From positions 1-64,000 of the forward strand of contig JABDMW010000022.1 of assembly GCA_013001295.1 (NCBI GenBank): DNA of 64,000 nt. Reading direction: 5' to 3'. The translations under genes were made by a program, and so were the position numbers. Position 1 is the stretch's first letter; each line of letters starts with the position of its first letter. The stretch comes from Hyphomonadaceae bacterium (lineage in GTDB: Bacteria; Pseudomonadota; Alphaproteobacteria; Caulobacterales; Maricaulaceae). Shown here one piece after another: positions 19,946 through 32,938 of the stretch. Under the pieces are notes generated by a model, which was not told where the DNA came from, made no database searches, and saw nothing but the letters and a program-made list of their open reading frames with translations.

Positions 19946-20887
19946 ATGTCGGTTAGAGTTGCAGTCTTGATGGGGGGATCATCTGCGGAGCGCGAAGTTT
20001 CGCTGGTATCCGGTGGTGCCGTTGCCAAGGCACTGGAAGACGAAGGCTATCAGGTCGCGATGATCGACGTCACGAGGGAGCTTTGGAGCCAGATAACGAA
20101 AGCCGATCCTGATGTGATTTTTAATGCGTTGCACGGGGAGTGGGGCGAGGACGGACGCGTTCAGGGAATTCTGGATTTGTACGGTAAACCCTATACCCAT
20201 AGCGGAGTTATGGCGTCGGCGCTTGCCATGGATAAGCATAGGGCCAAGATTGTTCTTAACAGCGTTGGCATAAATGTTTCCAAAGGCATGTTGATTGACC
20301 GCGAAAAAGCGGCCCGTCAACATGCGATGGATCCGCCCTATGTGGTAAAACCGAATGCGCAGGGATCCAGTGTCGGAGTCTATATCGTCATGGAGGGCGC
20401 CAATCGACCGCCATTGGACATGGCAATGAATACAAAGATGGGCGACGAAGTTTTGGTTGAAGAATTCGCTCCTGGTCGAGAGCTGACCGTCGCGGTTCTT
20501 AACGGCAAGGCTCTTTGTGTTACAGAAATCGTTCCTCAAGCCAGCTTTTATGACTATGAAGCCAAATATGCGGACGGCGGGTCTTTGCACGAAGTTCCCG
20601 CTGATATTCCTGATGAAATCTCAGAAATTTGCAAAGATTGGGCGGAAAAAGCCCATGATGTGCTTGGGTGCCGCGGACTGACCCGTTCGGATTTCAGATT
20701 TGATGACAAAAAATATGAAAAAAATGCATCAAAATCAGACATAGTAAACAAAATCGTAATGCTTGAACTCAATACTCAACCCGGAATGACGCCTACATCG
20801 CTCGCGCCAGAACAAGCGCAGCATTTAGGTATGAATTTTGGCCAGCTTTGCCGCTGGATTGTTGAGGATGCTACATGGCCGCGATAA
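19946..20887 (+). CDS. ddl: D-alanine:D-alanine ligase
   Basis: 313 residues, ATP-grasp enzyme making D-Ala-D-Ala for MurF. Signatures: [16 protein letters not shown] at the N-terminus, [16 protein letters not shown], the [14 protein letters not shown]-binding loop, and [14 protein letters not shown] with the metal-binding residues. A lysine-rich insertion of about ten residues ([11 protein letters not shown]) precedes that last motif. It overlaps the start of ftsQ by 13 nt. Confidence 0.94.
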   Translation: MSVRVAVLMGGSSAEREVSLVSGGAVAKALEDEGYQVAMIDVTRELWSQITKADPDVIFNALHGEWGEDGRVQGILDLYGKPYTHSGVMASALAMDKHRAKIVLNSVGINVSKGMLIDREKAARQHAMDPPYVVKPNAQGSSVGVYIVMEGANRPPLDMAMNTKMGDEVLVEEFAPGRELTVAVLNGKALCVTEIVPQASFYDYEAKYADGGSLHEVPADIPDEISEICKDWAEKAHDVLGCRGLTRSDFRFDDKKYEKNASKSDIVNKIVMLELNTQPGMTPTSLAPEQAQHLGMNFGQLCRWIVEDATWPR

Positions 20888-21789
20888 GAAAGATAAATGC
20901 TCGCCAAACTACCCGGAGAAAACCGGCCCCCAAAAAAAGAAATACGGCTAGACGCGTTAGCCCGATCAAGCCTGGACTGACCGGAGCACGCAATTGGGCG
21001 ACGGCACAGGTTCGCGCCGCCAGTTATTCGCGCAAAAGTATGATCCGCCTCATTGCCAGCGGACTTGTGTTGCTACTTGCTATTTTATGGATGGCGCTTT
21101 GGCTCGGCGGCTTCATCCCTAACATCAAAGCGGCCGGAAACAAATTTACCAAAACCAAACTCATGTCGATCGGATTTGTTGTTGAGCATGTCGATGTTGT
21201 TGGGGAGGGCCGCATTTCAGAAGCCGAAGTCCGCGCCCGTCTCGGAGTGCAACCCGGCGATTATTTGTTTGATATGGATATTGAAACGGCACAGGAACGA
21301 GTCCAATCTTTGAGCTGGGTCGACACAGCGGTGATCAGGCGGCTGTGGCCCAACCGTGTTGTTGTTCACATAAATGAACGCCGCCCGTTTGCACTATGGC
21401 AGAGCAATGAAGTCATTCACCTTGTCGACAATAACGGTGTTGTCATCACCGACGCCCAATTGCCGAATTTTAGTCATCTGCCCTTGGTGATTGGGGGCGG
21501 AGCTGCAGAGAATGCGCCCGATCTTTTGCAAGAAATTGGAAAATACGAGAATATAGCAAAAGACATAAAGGCGATTGTGTATGTCGGTGAACGACGATGG
21601 GATATTGTTTTGGAAGACGGTACACGTATTTTATTGCCCGAGGACCGGCCGCATGAAGCACTGGCACGATTGGTCACGTACGACCAAGAGCACGGATTAT
21701 TAAATTTGGACATTGAAAGAATAGACATGCGCGTGGAGGGGCGGCTGATGCTCAAACCTCATGGGCAAGAACGGGGGCGGAGAGCCTGA
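20875..21789 (+). CDS. ftsQ: Cell division protein FtsQ
   Basis: 304 residues. A strongly basic cytoplasmic N-terminus (about 1-60), one transmembrane segment (about 62-82), a POTRA domain ([20 protein letters not shown] onward) and the FtsQ beta domain ([11 protein letters not shown]). It recruits FtsL/FtsB and regulates septal synthesis. The ATG lies in a different frame within the last codons of ddl. Confidence 0.92.
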   Translation: MAAIRKINARQTTRRKPAPKKRNTARRVSPIKPGLTGARNWATAQVRAASYSRKSMIRLIASGLVLLLAILWMALWLGGFIPNIKAAGNKFTKTKLMSIGFVVEHVDVVGEGRISEAEVRARLGVQPGDYLFDMDIETAQERVQSLSWVDTAVIRRLWPNRVVVHINERRPFALWQSNEVIHLVDNNGVVITDAQLPNFSHLPLVIGGGAAENAPDLLQEIGKYENIAKDIKAIVYVGERRWDIVLEDGTRILLPEDRPHEALARLVTYDQEHGLLNLDIERIDMRVEGRLMLKPHGQERGRRA

Positions 21790-21790
21790 T

Positions 21791-23071
21791 ATGGCCCTTT
21801 TCGAAGGTCGGGTGAATGCCGGCAATCAAGAAATTTTTGCGGTCCTCGATGTAGGCTCAAGCAAAGTCGCGTGCTTTATCGGACGGGCTGAGCCTGGTGT
21901 GGGTATTCGCATTATGGGCGCGGGGTATCATGCCAGTTTGGGCCTCAAAGCCGGTGCCGTTGTCGATATGGAAGCCGCTGAGCAATCCATACGCCATGCC
22001 GTGGAAAAAGCGGAGCGAGCTGCCGGGTTGGCGATATCTGCCGTAATTGTCAATGTTTCCACCCGATCCCTGAAGTCCAGGCATATAAAGGTAGAAACGG
22101 AATTTTCGAGTGCCGAGGTTGCTGACCGGGATTTGAGACGGGTTTTAGACACGGCTTTGGCCGAATTTGACGAACCGGAGCATGCTATTTTGCATGCGCT
22201 CCCCTTAAATTGGACAGTTGATGACCAGCGCGGCGTTCGCGATCCGAGAGGCATGTTTGGCCAGCGCCTCGGCGTTGATATGCACTTTGTCACAGCGGGT
22301 ATCGGCGTTCTTCGCAATCTCGCGCACTGTATTGAAAGATGTCATCTTCGCATCGTGGATATGGTGGCATCGCCGTATGCAGCAGGGATGGGCGTCCTGG
22401 TTGATGACGAATTTGATTTGGGTGTTACAATTATTGATATGGGGGGCGGTATTACAACAGCCGCGGTGTTCCGGGACCGGACATTGGCGTTTGTCGATTC
22501 CGTGAGTGTTGGCGGTCGCAATGTCTCCAGTGATATCGCACGGGGATTAACGACACCTCTGGAAGCGGCTGAACGGATCAAGACCCTCTACGGCTCGGCG
22601 TTGGAAAGCCCAAATGATGATGCTCAGATGATCCCGTGCCCGCCAATGGGCGCCCAGGATGAGCTTCACTACGAGCCCCGATCTATTCTGACTCGCATCG
22701 TGCGGTCCAGGATCGAAGAAACGTTCGAGATTTTGAGAGATCGATTTAAAGCGGCAGGCGTTGAAGATTTTGCCGGTCGTCGGATTGTGTTGACCGGCGG
22801 CGGCGCCGAACTCTCCGGCGTTGTACAATTGGCCGAATATACGTTTCGAAAGAGGGTGCGAATCGGTAAGCCGCATGGCGTCCTTGGGCTGCCCGATGCA
22901 ATGATTGGTCCCAATTTTGCAGTCGCAGCCGGTCTGATAAAATATGCCATGCATGAGAAACGGGAGGCTATTTCGGGCCCGCCAGACCTTTCCGGCAATA
23001 GATATCGCTCCAGGCGACATGCAGGCGGAAGCTTCGGTCGGTCATTGAAGTGGTTTAGGGAAAACTTTTAA
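21791..23071 (+). CDS. ftsA: Cell division protein FtsA
   Basis: 426 residues, actin-like ATPase tethering FtsZ to the membrane. Phosphate-1 loop VLDVGSSKVACFIG, phosphate-2 IDMGGGITTAAVF, adenosine loop LTGGGAELSGV. The C-terminus ends in a short basic amphipathic tail (FGRSLKWFRENF), the expected membrane-targeting helix. The ATG at 21791 follows ftsQ by 1 nt with GGAG about 8 nt upstream. Confidence 0.95.
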   Translation: MALFEGRVNAGNQEIFAVLDVGSSKVACFIGRAEPGVGIRIMGAGYHASLGLKAGAVVDMEAAEQSIRHAVEKAERAAGLAISAVIVNVSTRSLKSRHIKVETEFSSAEVADRDLRRVLDTALAEFDEPEHAILHALPLNWTVDDQRGVRDPRGMFGQRLGVDMHFVTAGIGVLRNLAHCIERCHLRIVDMVASPYAAGMGVLVDDEFDLGVTIIDMGGGITTAAVFRDRTLAFVDSVSVGGRNVSSDIARGLTTPLEAAERIKTLYGSALESPNDDAQMIPCPPMGAQDELHYEPRSILTRIVRSRIEETFEILRDRFKAAGVEDFAGRRIVLTGGGAELSGVVQLAEYTFRKRVRIGKPHGVLGLPDAMIGPNFAVAAGLIKYAMHEKREAISGPPDLSGNRYRSRRHAGGSFGRSLKWFRENF

Positions 23072-23164
23072 CCCTTTGATAAAATGAGGGATATTGAACA
23101 CTCTCTATTTTTTGTGAAGCACTGGCTTTTGCATCCTGTAAAAAACCTCGATTTTATGGGCGAA

Positions 23165-23200
23165 TATCTACCCTTATTAACGGATGTTAAACATTTATCC
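23165..23200. promoter_or_regulatory. Possible CtrA-like site in the ftsA-ftsZ intergenic region
   Basis: The 178-nt gap before ftsZ contains two TTAA half-sites six bases apart, within TTATTAACGGATGTTAAAC, followed by further TTTAT/AACC elements. CtrA of alphaproteobacteria recognises TTAA-N7-TTAA and controls ftsZ in Caulobacter; the spacing here is one short. Suggestive only. Confidence 0.25.
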
Positions 23201-23249
23201 GCGACGTTCGACCTTAACGATTTGCAAACCATAAAAATTAGGGCTTCTC

Positions 23250-24656
23250 ATGAGTATCTCGCTTTCATTACCAAAATCAGTCGAACTCAAACCACGTATC
23301 GTCGTTATTGGCGTTGGAGGAGCTGGTGGTAACGCTGTAAATAACATGATCACGTCCGGCCTCGACGGCGTTGAGTTTGTTGTTGCAAATACAGACGCGC
23401 AGGCTTTGGCTTTATCAAAAGCTGATCGTCGTATTCAAATGGGAAGCGCGATCACGCAGGGACTGGGCGCGGGGATGCGGCCACATGTGGGCGAAGAAGC
23501 TGCTGAAAATTCACTCGCTGAGATTATGGAACACCTCGACGGCGCGCATATGTTGTTTGTTGCTGCCGGCATGGGCGGCGGTACGGGAACGGGCGCAGCC
23601 CCGGTTATCGCCAAAGCGGCGCGGGAACGCGGCATTCTAACCGTTGCAATCGTCACAAAGCCATTCCAGTTTGAGGGCAGTAAGCGCATGAAGCTGGCAG
23701 ACGAGGGTATTGAAAACCTGTATTCGTGTGTCGACACGCTTATCGTCATTCCTAATCAGAACTTGTTCCGTGTTGCTACGGAAAATACGACAATGGCCGA
23801 CGCATTCGGCATGGCTGATGAAGTATTGAATTCGGGCGTTCGCGGCGTCACCGACTTGATGGTCGTTCCAGGATTGATAAACCTCGACTTCGCCGATGTC
23901 CGCACTGTTATGGACGAAATGGGCAAGGCCATGATGGGAACCGGGGAAGCGACCGGGGAGCGTCGCGCAATCGAAGCGGCAGAAAGCGCTATCTCCAACC
24001 CTCTACTGGACGATGTATCATTGAAAGGTGCGAAGGGTGTTCTCATCAATATCACAGGCGGTAACGATCTGACGCTTTACGAAGTCGACGAAGCAGCAAG
24101 CTTGATCCGTGGCCAGGTTGACCCGGATGCCAATATCATCGTGGGTTCCGCGCTAGACGGAGATTTAGACGGCATTGTTCGTGTATCTGTCGTCGCGACC
24201 GGTGTTTCCGGTGATGAGAACTTTGTTGCTCAACGGTTTGAGACGGAAGCGGTCGTTGAACAGGAAGAAGCAATTTTTGATGAAGAAGAAGCGTCGCAAG
24301 CTGATGAAGAGTTCGAAATCGCAGCGGAATTTGAACCCGAGACTGCGCCTGTCGCGCAACCGATAGCACAGCCTGTCGTCGCACAGGCACCGAAGCAGGC
24401 AACATCGGGATATACATATCGTCAACCGGAACCACGCCGCGCACCCGAGCCAGCGCCTGTACCAGTCCAGGAAATGCCACCGGTAGATTCTCAAACAGTC
24501 GTGAAACGTCCATTTGGATTTTTCGGACGCAAGAAATCTGTGCCTGTTGCACCGAAAGCGGAGCCAAACCAAGTTCCGACACAGACTGGGGACTTGTTTG
24601 GGTCCGACGCTGAAGATGAACTCGAAATTCCGTCATTTCTTCGCCGTCAAAACTAG
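23250..24656 (+). CDS. ftsZ: Cell division GTPase FtsZ
   Basis: 468 residues. GTP-binding tubulin signature GGGTGTG at 109-115, the NTDAQAL loop, and the GTPase-activating NLDFADV T7 loop. After the core (about 320 residues) comes a long acidic, then Pro/Gln-rich, low-complexity linker, ending in the conserved [13 protein letters not shown] peptide that binds FtsA and other partners. Separated from ftsA by 178 nt, so a dedicated promoter is likely. Followed by a strong terminator. Confidence 0.97.
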   Translation: MSISLSLPKSVELKPRIVVIGVGGAGGNAVNNMITSGLDGVEFVVANTDAQALALSKADRRIQMGSAITQGLGAGMRPHVGEEAAENSLAEIMEHLDGAHMLFVAAGMGGGTGTGAAPVIAKAARERGILTVAIVTKPFQFEGSKRMKLADEGIENLYSCVDTLIVIPNQNLFRVATENTTMADAFGMADEVLNSGVRGVTDLMVVPGLINLDFADVRTVMDEMGKAMMGTGEATGERRAIEAAESAISNPLLDDVSLKGAKGVLINITGGNDLTLYEVDEAASLIRGQVDPDANIIVGSALDGDLDGIVRVSVVATGVSGDENFVAQRFETEAVVEQEEAIFDEEEASQADEEFEIAAEFEPETAPVAQPIAQPVVAQAPKQATSGYTYRQPEPRRAPEPAPVPVQEMPPVDSQTVVKRPFGFFGRKKSVPVAPKAEPNQVPTQTGDLFGSDAEDELEIPSFLRRQN

Positions 24657-24682
24657 CTCGAAAAGCAGAAAAAAATTAATCG

Positions 24683-24710
24683 AAAACCCCGTTTTGAACG
24701 GGGTTTTTTT
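24683..24710 (+). terminator. Rho-independent terminator after ftsZ
   Basis: Perfect 11-bp stem AAAACCCCGTT / AACGGGGTTTT with a TTG loop, continuing into a run of seven or more T. It closes the dcw transcription unit 27 nt after the ftsZ stop. Confidence 0.93.
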
Positions 24711-24875
24711 ATTGAATTCCATGATAATTGATACGTTTCAAAATTAATCTAAATTACTGATATTTAACAAAATTACTGCTGGTTCATGTATTGAAACATA
24801 TTGTAACAGGGCTTTTGTTTTCTAGACGTTTCACGAGAGCTATCACAGAGTTGAAATAGCCTTTGGAATTAGTCG

Positions 24876-25817
24876 ATGATCGATGCCCAGTTTAACCCTG
24901 TAAGACGTCAAGCGACGCTGAAAGCGCCCGCCGTGTGTGCAGGTATTGAATTGCATGGCGGTAACCATGTGCGCATTGTTTTGAAGCCTGCACCTGTAGG
25001 GACTGGTATCGTCTTTATCAGGACCGATATCACGGATCGTGACAACAAAATTCAGGTCCGCCCGGACAATGTGACGAAAGTTCACAATTGTACGACCATC
25101 GGAAACGCAGCCTATGTTCAGGTTGCAACAATTGAACATTTAATGGCGGCGCTGTCGGCCAGCGGTGTTGATAACCTGTTTATTGAAATTAATGGCAATG
25201 AAGTCCCGGCGTTGGACGGCAGTAGTGAGCCGTTTTTGAAGCTGATTGAACAAGTCGGGATTTACTCCCAACCGGCACCACGTCGATATATAAAAGTGTT
25301 GAAGCCCGTTGTTGTACAAATAGGTGACGCCATGGCAAAAGTTGAACCTGCGGATACATTACAACTCGATGTATCAATAGATTTCGAAGAAGAAGCGATC
25401 GGCCGTCAGCGCATTGTTATTGAACCGGATGTCAAATCTTTCCGTGAAAGGATTGCATCTGCGCGAACATTTGCCAGAGCCCACGAAGTCGCAGCATTGC
25501 GGGAAGCAGGACTCAGCAAAGGCGGATCGTATGATAATGCGATCGTTGTCGATGAAGACAAAGTTCTCAATCCGGGTGGTTTGCGATACGGAGACGAATT
25601 TGTGCGTCATAAAGCATTAGATTTGCTGGGCGATATGTATGTGGCAGGACCCGTGTTGGGCAAGGTGACGACTGTCAAATCAGGACATGCTGTGAATCAT
25701 CAGCTCTTGATTTCCTTATTTGCCGATCCGGAAGCTTGGAAATTCACTCAATTGGCGACTGCAGAAGAACTGCCACAACCCGTATCAATACTTGATGAAG
25801 TTGCAGGCGCACTGTAA
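24876..25817 (+). CDS. lpxC: UDP-3-O-acyl-N-acetylglucosamine deacetylase
   Basis: 313 residues. Zinc enzyme for the committed step of lipid A synthesis. Zn ligands match the family: His88 in ATIEHLM, His245 and Asp249 in RHKALDLLGD, and catalytic His271 in SGHAVNHQLL. Length is normal. Separated from ftsZ by a terminator, so independently transcribed despite the conserved neighbourhood. Confidence 0.96.
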   Translation: MIDAQFNPVRRQATLKAPAVCAGIELHGGNHVRIVLKPAPVGTGIVFIRTDITDRDNKIQVRPDNVTKVHNCTTIGNAAYVQVATIEHLMAALSASGVDNLFIEINGNEVPALDGSSEPFLKLIEQVGIYSQPAPRRYIKVLKPVVVQIGDAMAKVEPADTLQLDVSIDFEEEAIGRQRIVIEPDVKSFRERIASARTFARAHEVAALREAGLSKGGSYDNAIVVDEDKVLNPGGLRYGDEFVRHKALDLLGDMYVAGPVLGKVTTVKSGHAVNHQLLISLFADPEAWKFTQLATAEELPQPVSILDEVAGAL

Positions 25818-25917
25818 GACGGGCTTTCGAATAATTAATGCAATTATCACTTAGATTCGTTTGACGATAGGCAGGGAATCTGGTTGAGGTTTGCATCTCG
25901 TTTTGGAAAGCTGTTCT

Positions 25918-26793
25918 ATGAAGGTTTTTACTTCATCTTTGACGACATTTAAACGTCCCAAAGCCCGCACTGTGGTCGCAATCTGCATGATCGGTGTGTT
26001 CTTGTCAGGCTGCTCCTCCTTTGGTCGCAAGAAGAAAGAAAAACTGGCCTATGTCGAGCGTCCAGCCGAAACGCTTTATAATAATGCTATGGAGCGTATG
26101 GATAAAAGAAACTGGGACGATGCCATTTTATATTTTGACGAAGTAGAGCGTCAGCATCCATTTTCCCGCTGGGCACGTCGTTCCATGTTGATGTCATCAT
26201 TCGCGCATTACCGGAGCGGCGAATACGAGGAGGCCGTCGCATCTGCGCAGCGATTTATCAGTCTGCATCCGGGCAACGAATCCACGCCGTATGCTTATTA
26301 CCTTATTGCATTGTGTCACTATGAGCAGATTTTTGATGTCGGACGGGATCAAGCGACAACGAAACTTGCGGAAGCAGCCCTTCAACAGGTTGTACGTCGG
26401 TATCCTGACTCAGATTATGCCCGCGACGCGCGTTTGAAACTTGAACTCACCCATGATCATTTGGCGGGTAAGGAAATGGATGTCGGGCGTTGGTATTTGA
26501 GACAGGATCAACATTTAGCAGCCATCGGTCGGTTTAAGAACGTCGTGAAGACTTATGATACGACGTCCCATGTTGAAGAGGCCATGCACAGGCTAGTCGA
26601 ATCCTATGTATCACTGGGATTGATTGGCGAAGCCAAGCAAGTGGGCTCGGTTCTCGGCTATAACTATCCGAGCGGTGAGTGGTATTTCGATTCTTACAAT
26701 CTACTCGCACAATACGGTGTTGATCTGGATGAAGAGCTGAAAGTAGAGCGCAAACGCGGATACTGGCGACGGTTACGGGAACGGTTGTTCTAG
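25918..26793 (+). CDS. bamD: Outer membrane assembly lipoprotein BamD
   Basis: 291 residues from ATG 25918, with GGAAAG about 8 nt upstream. Signal peptide with lipobox LSGC, Cys32 the lipidation site. The mature part has TPR-like repeats (ETLYNNAMERMDKRNWDDAI, the RWARRSMLMSSFAHYRSGEY segment core, and others) typical of BamD/ComL. It is the essential BamA partner in outer-membrane protein insertion. Upstream of recN, a common alphaproteobacterial order. Confidence 0.93.
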   Translation: MKVFTSSLTTFKRPKARTVVAICMIGVFLSGCSSFGRKKKEKLAYVERPAETLYNNAMERMDKRNWDDAILYFDEVERQHPFSRWARRSMLMSSFAHYRSGEYEEAVASAQRFISLHPGNESTPYAYYLIALCHYEQIFDVGRDQATTKLAEAALQQVVRRYPDSDYARDARLKLELTHDHLAGKEMDVGRWYLRQDQHLAAIGRFKNVVKTYDTTSHVEEAMHRLVESYVSLGLIGEAKQVGSVLGYNYPSGEWYFDSYNLLAQYGVDLDEELKVERKRGYWRRLRERLF

Positions 26794-26811
26794 ACGGGGA
26801 TAAGCGCACAT

Positions 26812-30575
<3,764 letters not shown>

Positions 30576-30580
30576 TTCGT

Positions 30581-32374
30581 TTAACCAACCGCCCTGATCG
30601 GCAATTGACAATCCAAGGTATTGTCATCCATCGCTTTCTCAAGCGCATTCTTCATCAAATTCTTTCGCACTGGTCGCGTCAGATAGGCGTTGACGCCTAA
30701 ATTCTCGAATTGTTTTTCGATTTTTTGATCATGAGAAGACGATATCACGATGACCTTATTTAAACTCTCAGGTGCTCGGAACCGTACAAACGCTGGGACG
30801 GTAAAACCGCTCTCATCAACCATTTCATAATCAGCAATAATTATCGGAAATGCTTTCCCTGCCTGTCTCAATTTTTTTAGCAATGTTGTTGCTTTTTGGG
30901 CGGTATCAATCGCAACGGGTTTACCGCCTCGCAATTTTATATACTGCGACATTACCAAGCTACATATTTTTTGATCATCAATGATTAAGACAGTATGCCC
31001 ACGTAAATTTATATCCGGTTTAAGGGCTGGATTAACGGTTTCAATTATCGGGAGGTCGAGTTTAAAGCTGAAATCGGAGCCGCGACCTTTTACTGAACGA
31101 ATGCGGATATTACCACCCATCGCTTCGACAAGGTTTTTGGAAATTGTTAAGCCAAGTCCGGAGCCGCCATATGACCGTGTGGTAGAATTATCTGCTTGCC
31201 GGAAGGTTTCGAATATTATTTTTTGATCCGTTTCCGAAATACCAATACCGGTGTCTTGAACCGAAAATTTCAATTGCAGAGTCGATCCGGTAACCTGGCC
31301 AGAAACGCCCAAGAAAACATGACCTTCCTCCGTAAATTTGATTGCGTTTCCGAGCAAGTTGATCAGAACTTGGCGAAGATGACCTTCGTCGCCAAAAACA
31401 TGTGTCGGCAAATCATTTTGGTAATAGGTAACGATATCAATCGATTTTTTTCGGGCGGATATTCCTAAAAGATCCCCCACCTCGTCTACCATCTCCTCGA
31501 GATTAAAAGACGTATTATCAAGTTCGAGTTTCCCCGCTTCAATCTTAGAGAAATCGAGGATGTCGTCGATAATCCTTAAAAGTGCATTTCCGGATTTATC
31601 GATAACCTCTGCATATGTTCTCTGTCTTTCATTAAGATCAGACGCTAGTAAGATTTCGGACATACCGAGAACGCCATTCATTGGCGTTCGAATTTCGTGA
31701 CTCATGTTGGCAAGGAAATCCGTCTTGATTTGAAGGGCGTCTTTTGCAGCATTCAAAAACTTTTTATTAAATCGGTCATAGCTGAATAGTGCCAGAACAT
31801 TTAATGAAAAAATCGTCGACAACACGATGATCTTGTTTGCGGTAGGACTTGTGGTTGAGGTAAAATCCGGGAGTTGAATATTTAAAAATTTAAAACTCAA
31901 AATTTGCGCAATGATTAATATTGGCGTTGCAATTGCTGTTACTATGCTCGTAACACCCCCGTACATGCAGTACGCGAAAATGACGGGTAGTATCAAAGCA
32001 GGAGCCGCAACTGCATTTAGGAAACCACCGGTAAGTAACACAGAAAATGAAGTTGTGAATATCGTCATCATAAGTACGATGCGACGTGCAAGCGTCATTT
32101 TACCCTGGTTGATGAGTCGATGACACACGTATAGTAAAGTGACGATTACTGTCAGAACAGGAACAAAAACGGCTTTTGTTTTAAAAGCCATGATCTCGTT
32201 GGGCATTCCCAAAAAAACTGCCATCAAAATGACTACAACACTCAGCGATGCCAAGAGTAAGGTCGTTAAATTAACGACCCTAAAATGTAGATCTTGATCA
32301 TTTCCATACATCTCTTCCAGTCGATCAAAAAGGTCAACAAAACATTTTTGGGTAGCGAGTGTGAATTTTTTCAT
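30581..32374 (-). CDS. Membrane hybrid sensor histidine kinase with receiver domain
   Basis: 597 residues. N-terminal membrane region with about six hydrophobic segments (35-200) and no recognised extracytoplasmic sensor. HisKA with phospho-acceptor His226 ([12 protein letters not shown]), HATPase with N-box LGNAIKF, DTGIGIS and [10 protein letters not shown]-terminal receiver (about 459-590) with acidic pair Asp466-Asp467 and phospho-acceptor Asp515 (IIIADYEM). The usually invariant receiver Lys is Arg567 (LTRPVR). No partner regulator or Hpt gene is adjacent, so it probably feeds a distant pathway. Confidence 0.9.
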   Translation of the reverse strand: MKKFTLATQKCFVDLFDRLEEMYGNDQDLHFRVVNLTTLLLASLSVVVILMAVFLGMPNEIMAFKTKAVFVPVLTVIVTLLYVCHRLINQGKMTLARRIVLMMTIFTTSFSVLLTGGFLNAVAAPALILPVIFAYCMYGGVTSIVTAIATPILIIAQILSFKFLNIQLPDFTSTTSPTANKIIVLSTIFSLNVLALFSYDRFNKKFLNAAKDALQIKTDFLANMSHEIRTPMNGVLGMSEILLASDLNERQRTYAEVIDKSGNALLRIIDDILDFSKIEAGKLELDNTSFNLEEMVDEVGDLLGISARKKSIDIVTYYQNDLPTHVFGDEGHLRQVLINLLGNAIKFTEEGHVFLGVSGQVTGSTLQLKFSVQDTGIGISETDQKIIFETFRQADNSTTRSYGGSGLGLTISKNLVEAMGGNIRIRSVKGRGSDFSFKLDLPIIETVNPALKPDINLRGHTVLIIDDQKICSLVMSQYIKLRGGKPVAIDTAQKATTLLKKLRQAGKAFPIIIADYEMVDESGFTVPAFVRFRAPESLNKVIVISSSHDQKIEKQFENLGVNAYLTRPVRKNLMKNALEKAMDDNTLDCQLPIRAVG

Positions 32375-32649
32375 TGGGATTTAATGGCTTCTTACGCATG
32401 CGCTTTTTGATTCAAAGTTCGTGAACTTTGTTGCGGTAATTCCCCAGCTCCCCTTGTTTAACGCCCATGTTTTAATTGCAGAACATGGTACGCACTTCGA
32501 TGCCAGCGTTGCTTGGCGTTTCTTTATTATCGATTGTTGAATATAAGAAGAAGGTAAAATAATGCTCAACTTGTATAGTTAAAAATACTTATATGTATGG
32601 CAGTGTTATTGCATCGATGAACATGCTTGAACTCGCGAAGCTGGGATGA

Positions 32650-32937
32650 TCAATCTTCGATCTCATTGATTTCGTAATGTCGTTCGACGTTCTTTGAAAC
32701 TTCACCCCATTCGGATTTTTTGACGCGTTCTTGGTGGGCGTTGAATGCGTCTTGAGATGCGAATTTTTCATACACGCTGAAACGACCCTGTAATTCCTTA
32801 TCAGGCCGGACATTGAATTTCACGCAGCCCGGTTCGGCACGTGTCAGTTTCTTATGGACTTCGAGAGCCTCAATAACTGTCTCGAGTTCGGCAAGTGGGA
32901 TATCGATATATCCTTTGAGAACGATTTGTATGCTCAT
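32650..32937 (-). CDS. Antibiotic biosynthesis monooxygenase (ABM) domain protein
   Basis: 95 residues. A ferredoxin-like ABM fold with the pattern KGYIDIPLAELETVIEAL, EPGCVKFNV and FSVYEKFASQDAFNAHQ. Relatives (YgiN-like) are cofactor-free quinol or aldehyde monooxygenases, or quality-control proteins; the substrate is unknown. Start at 32937 is one base after the metalloprotease stop (TAA-T-ATG), suggesting coupled translation. The frame can extend upstream but only inside the previous gene. Confidence 0.8.
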   Translation of the reverse strand: MSIQIVLKGYIDIPLAELETVIEALEVHKKLTRAEPGCVKFNVRPDKELQGRFSVYEKFASQDAFNAHQERVKKSEWGEVSKNVERHYEINEIED

Positions 32938-32938
32938 A

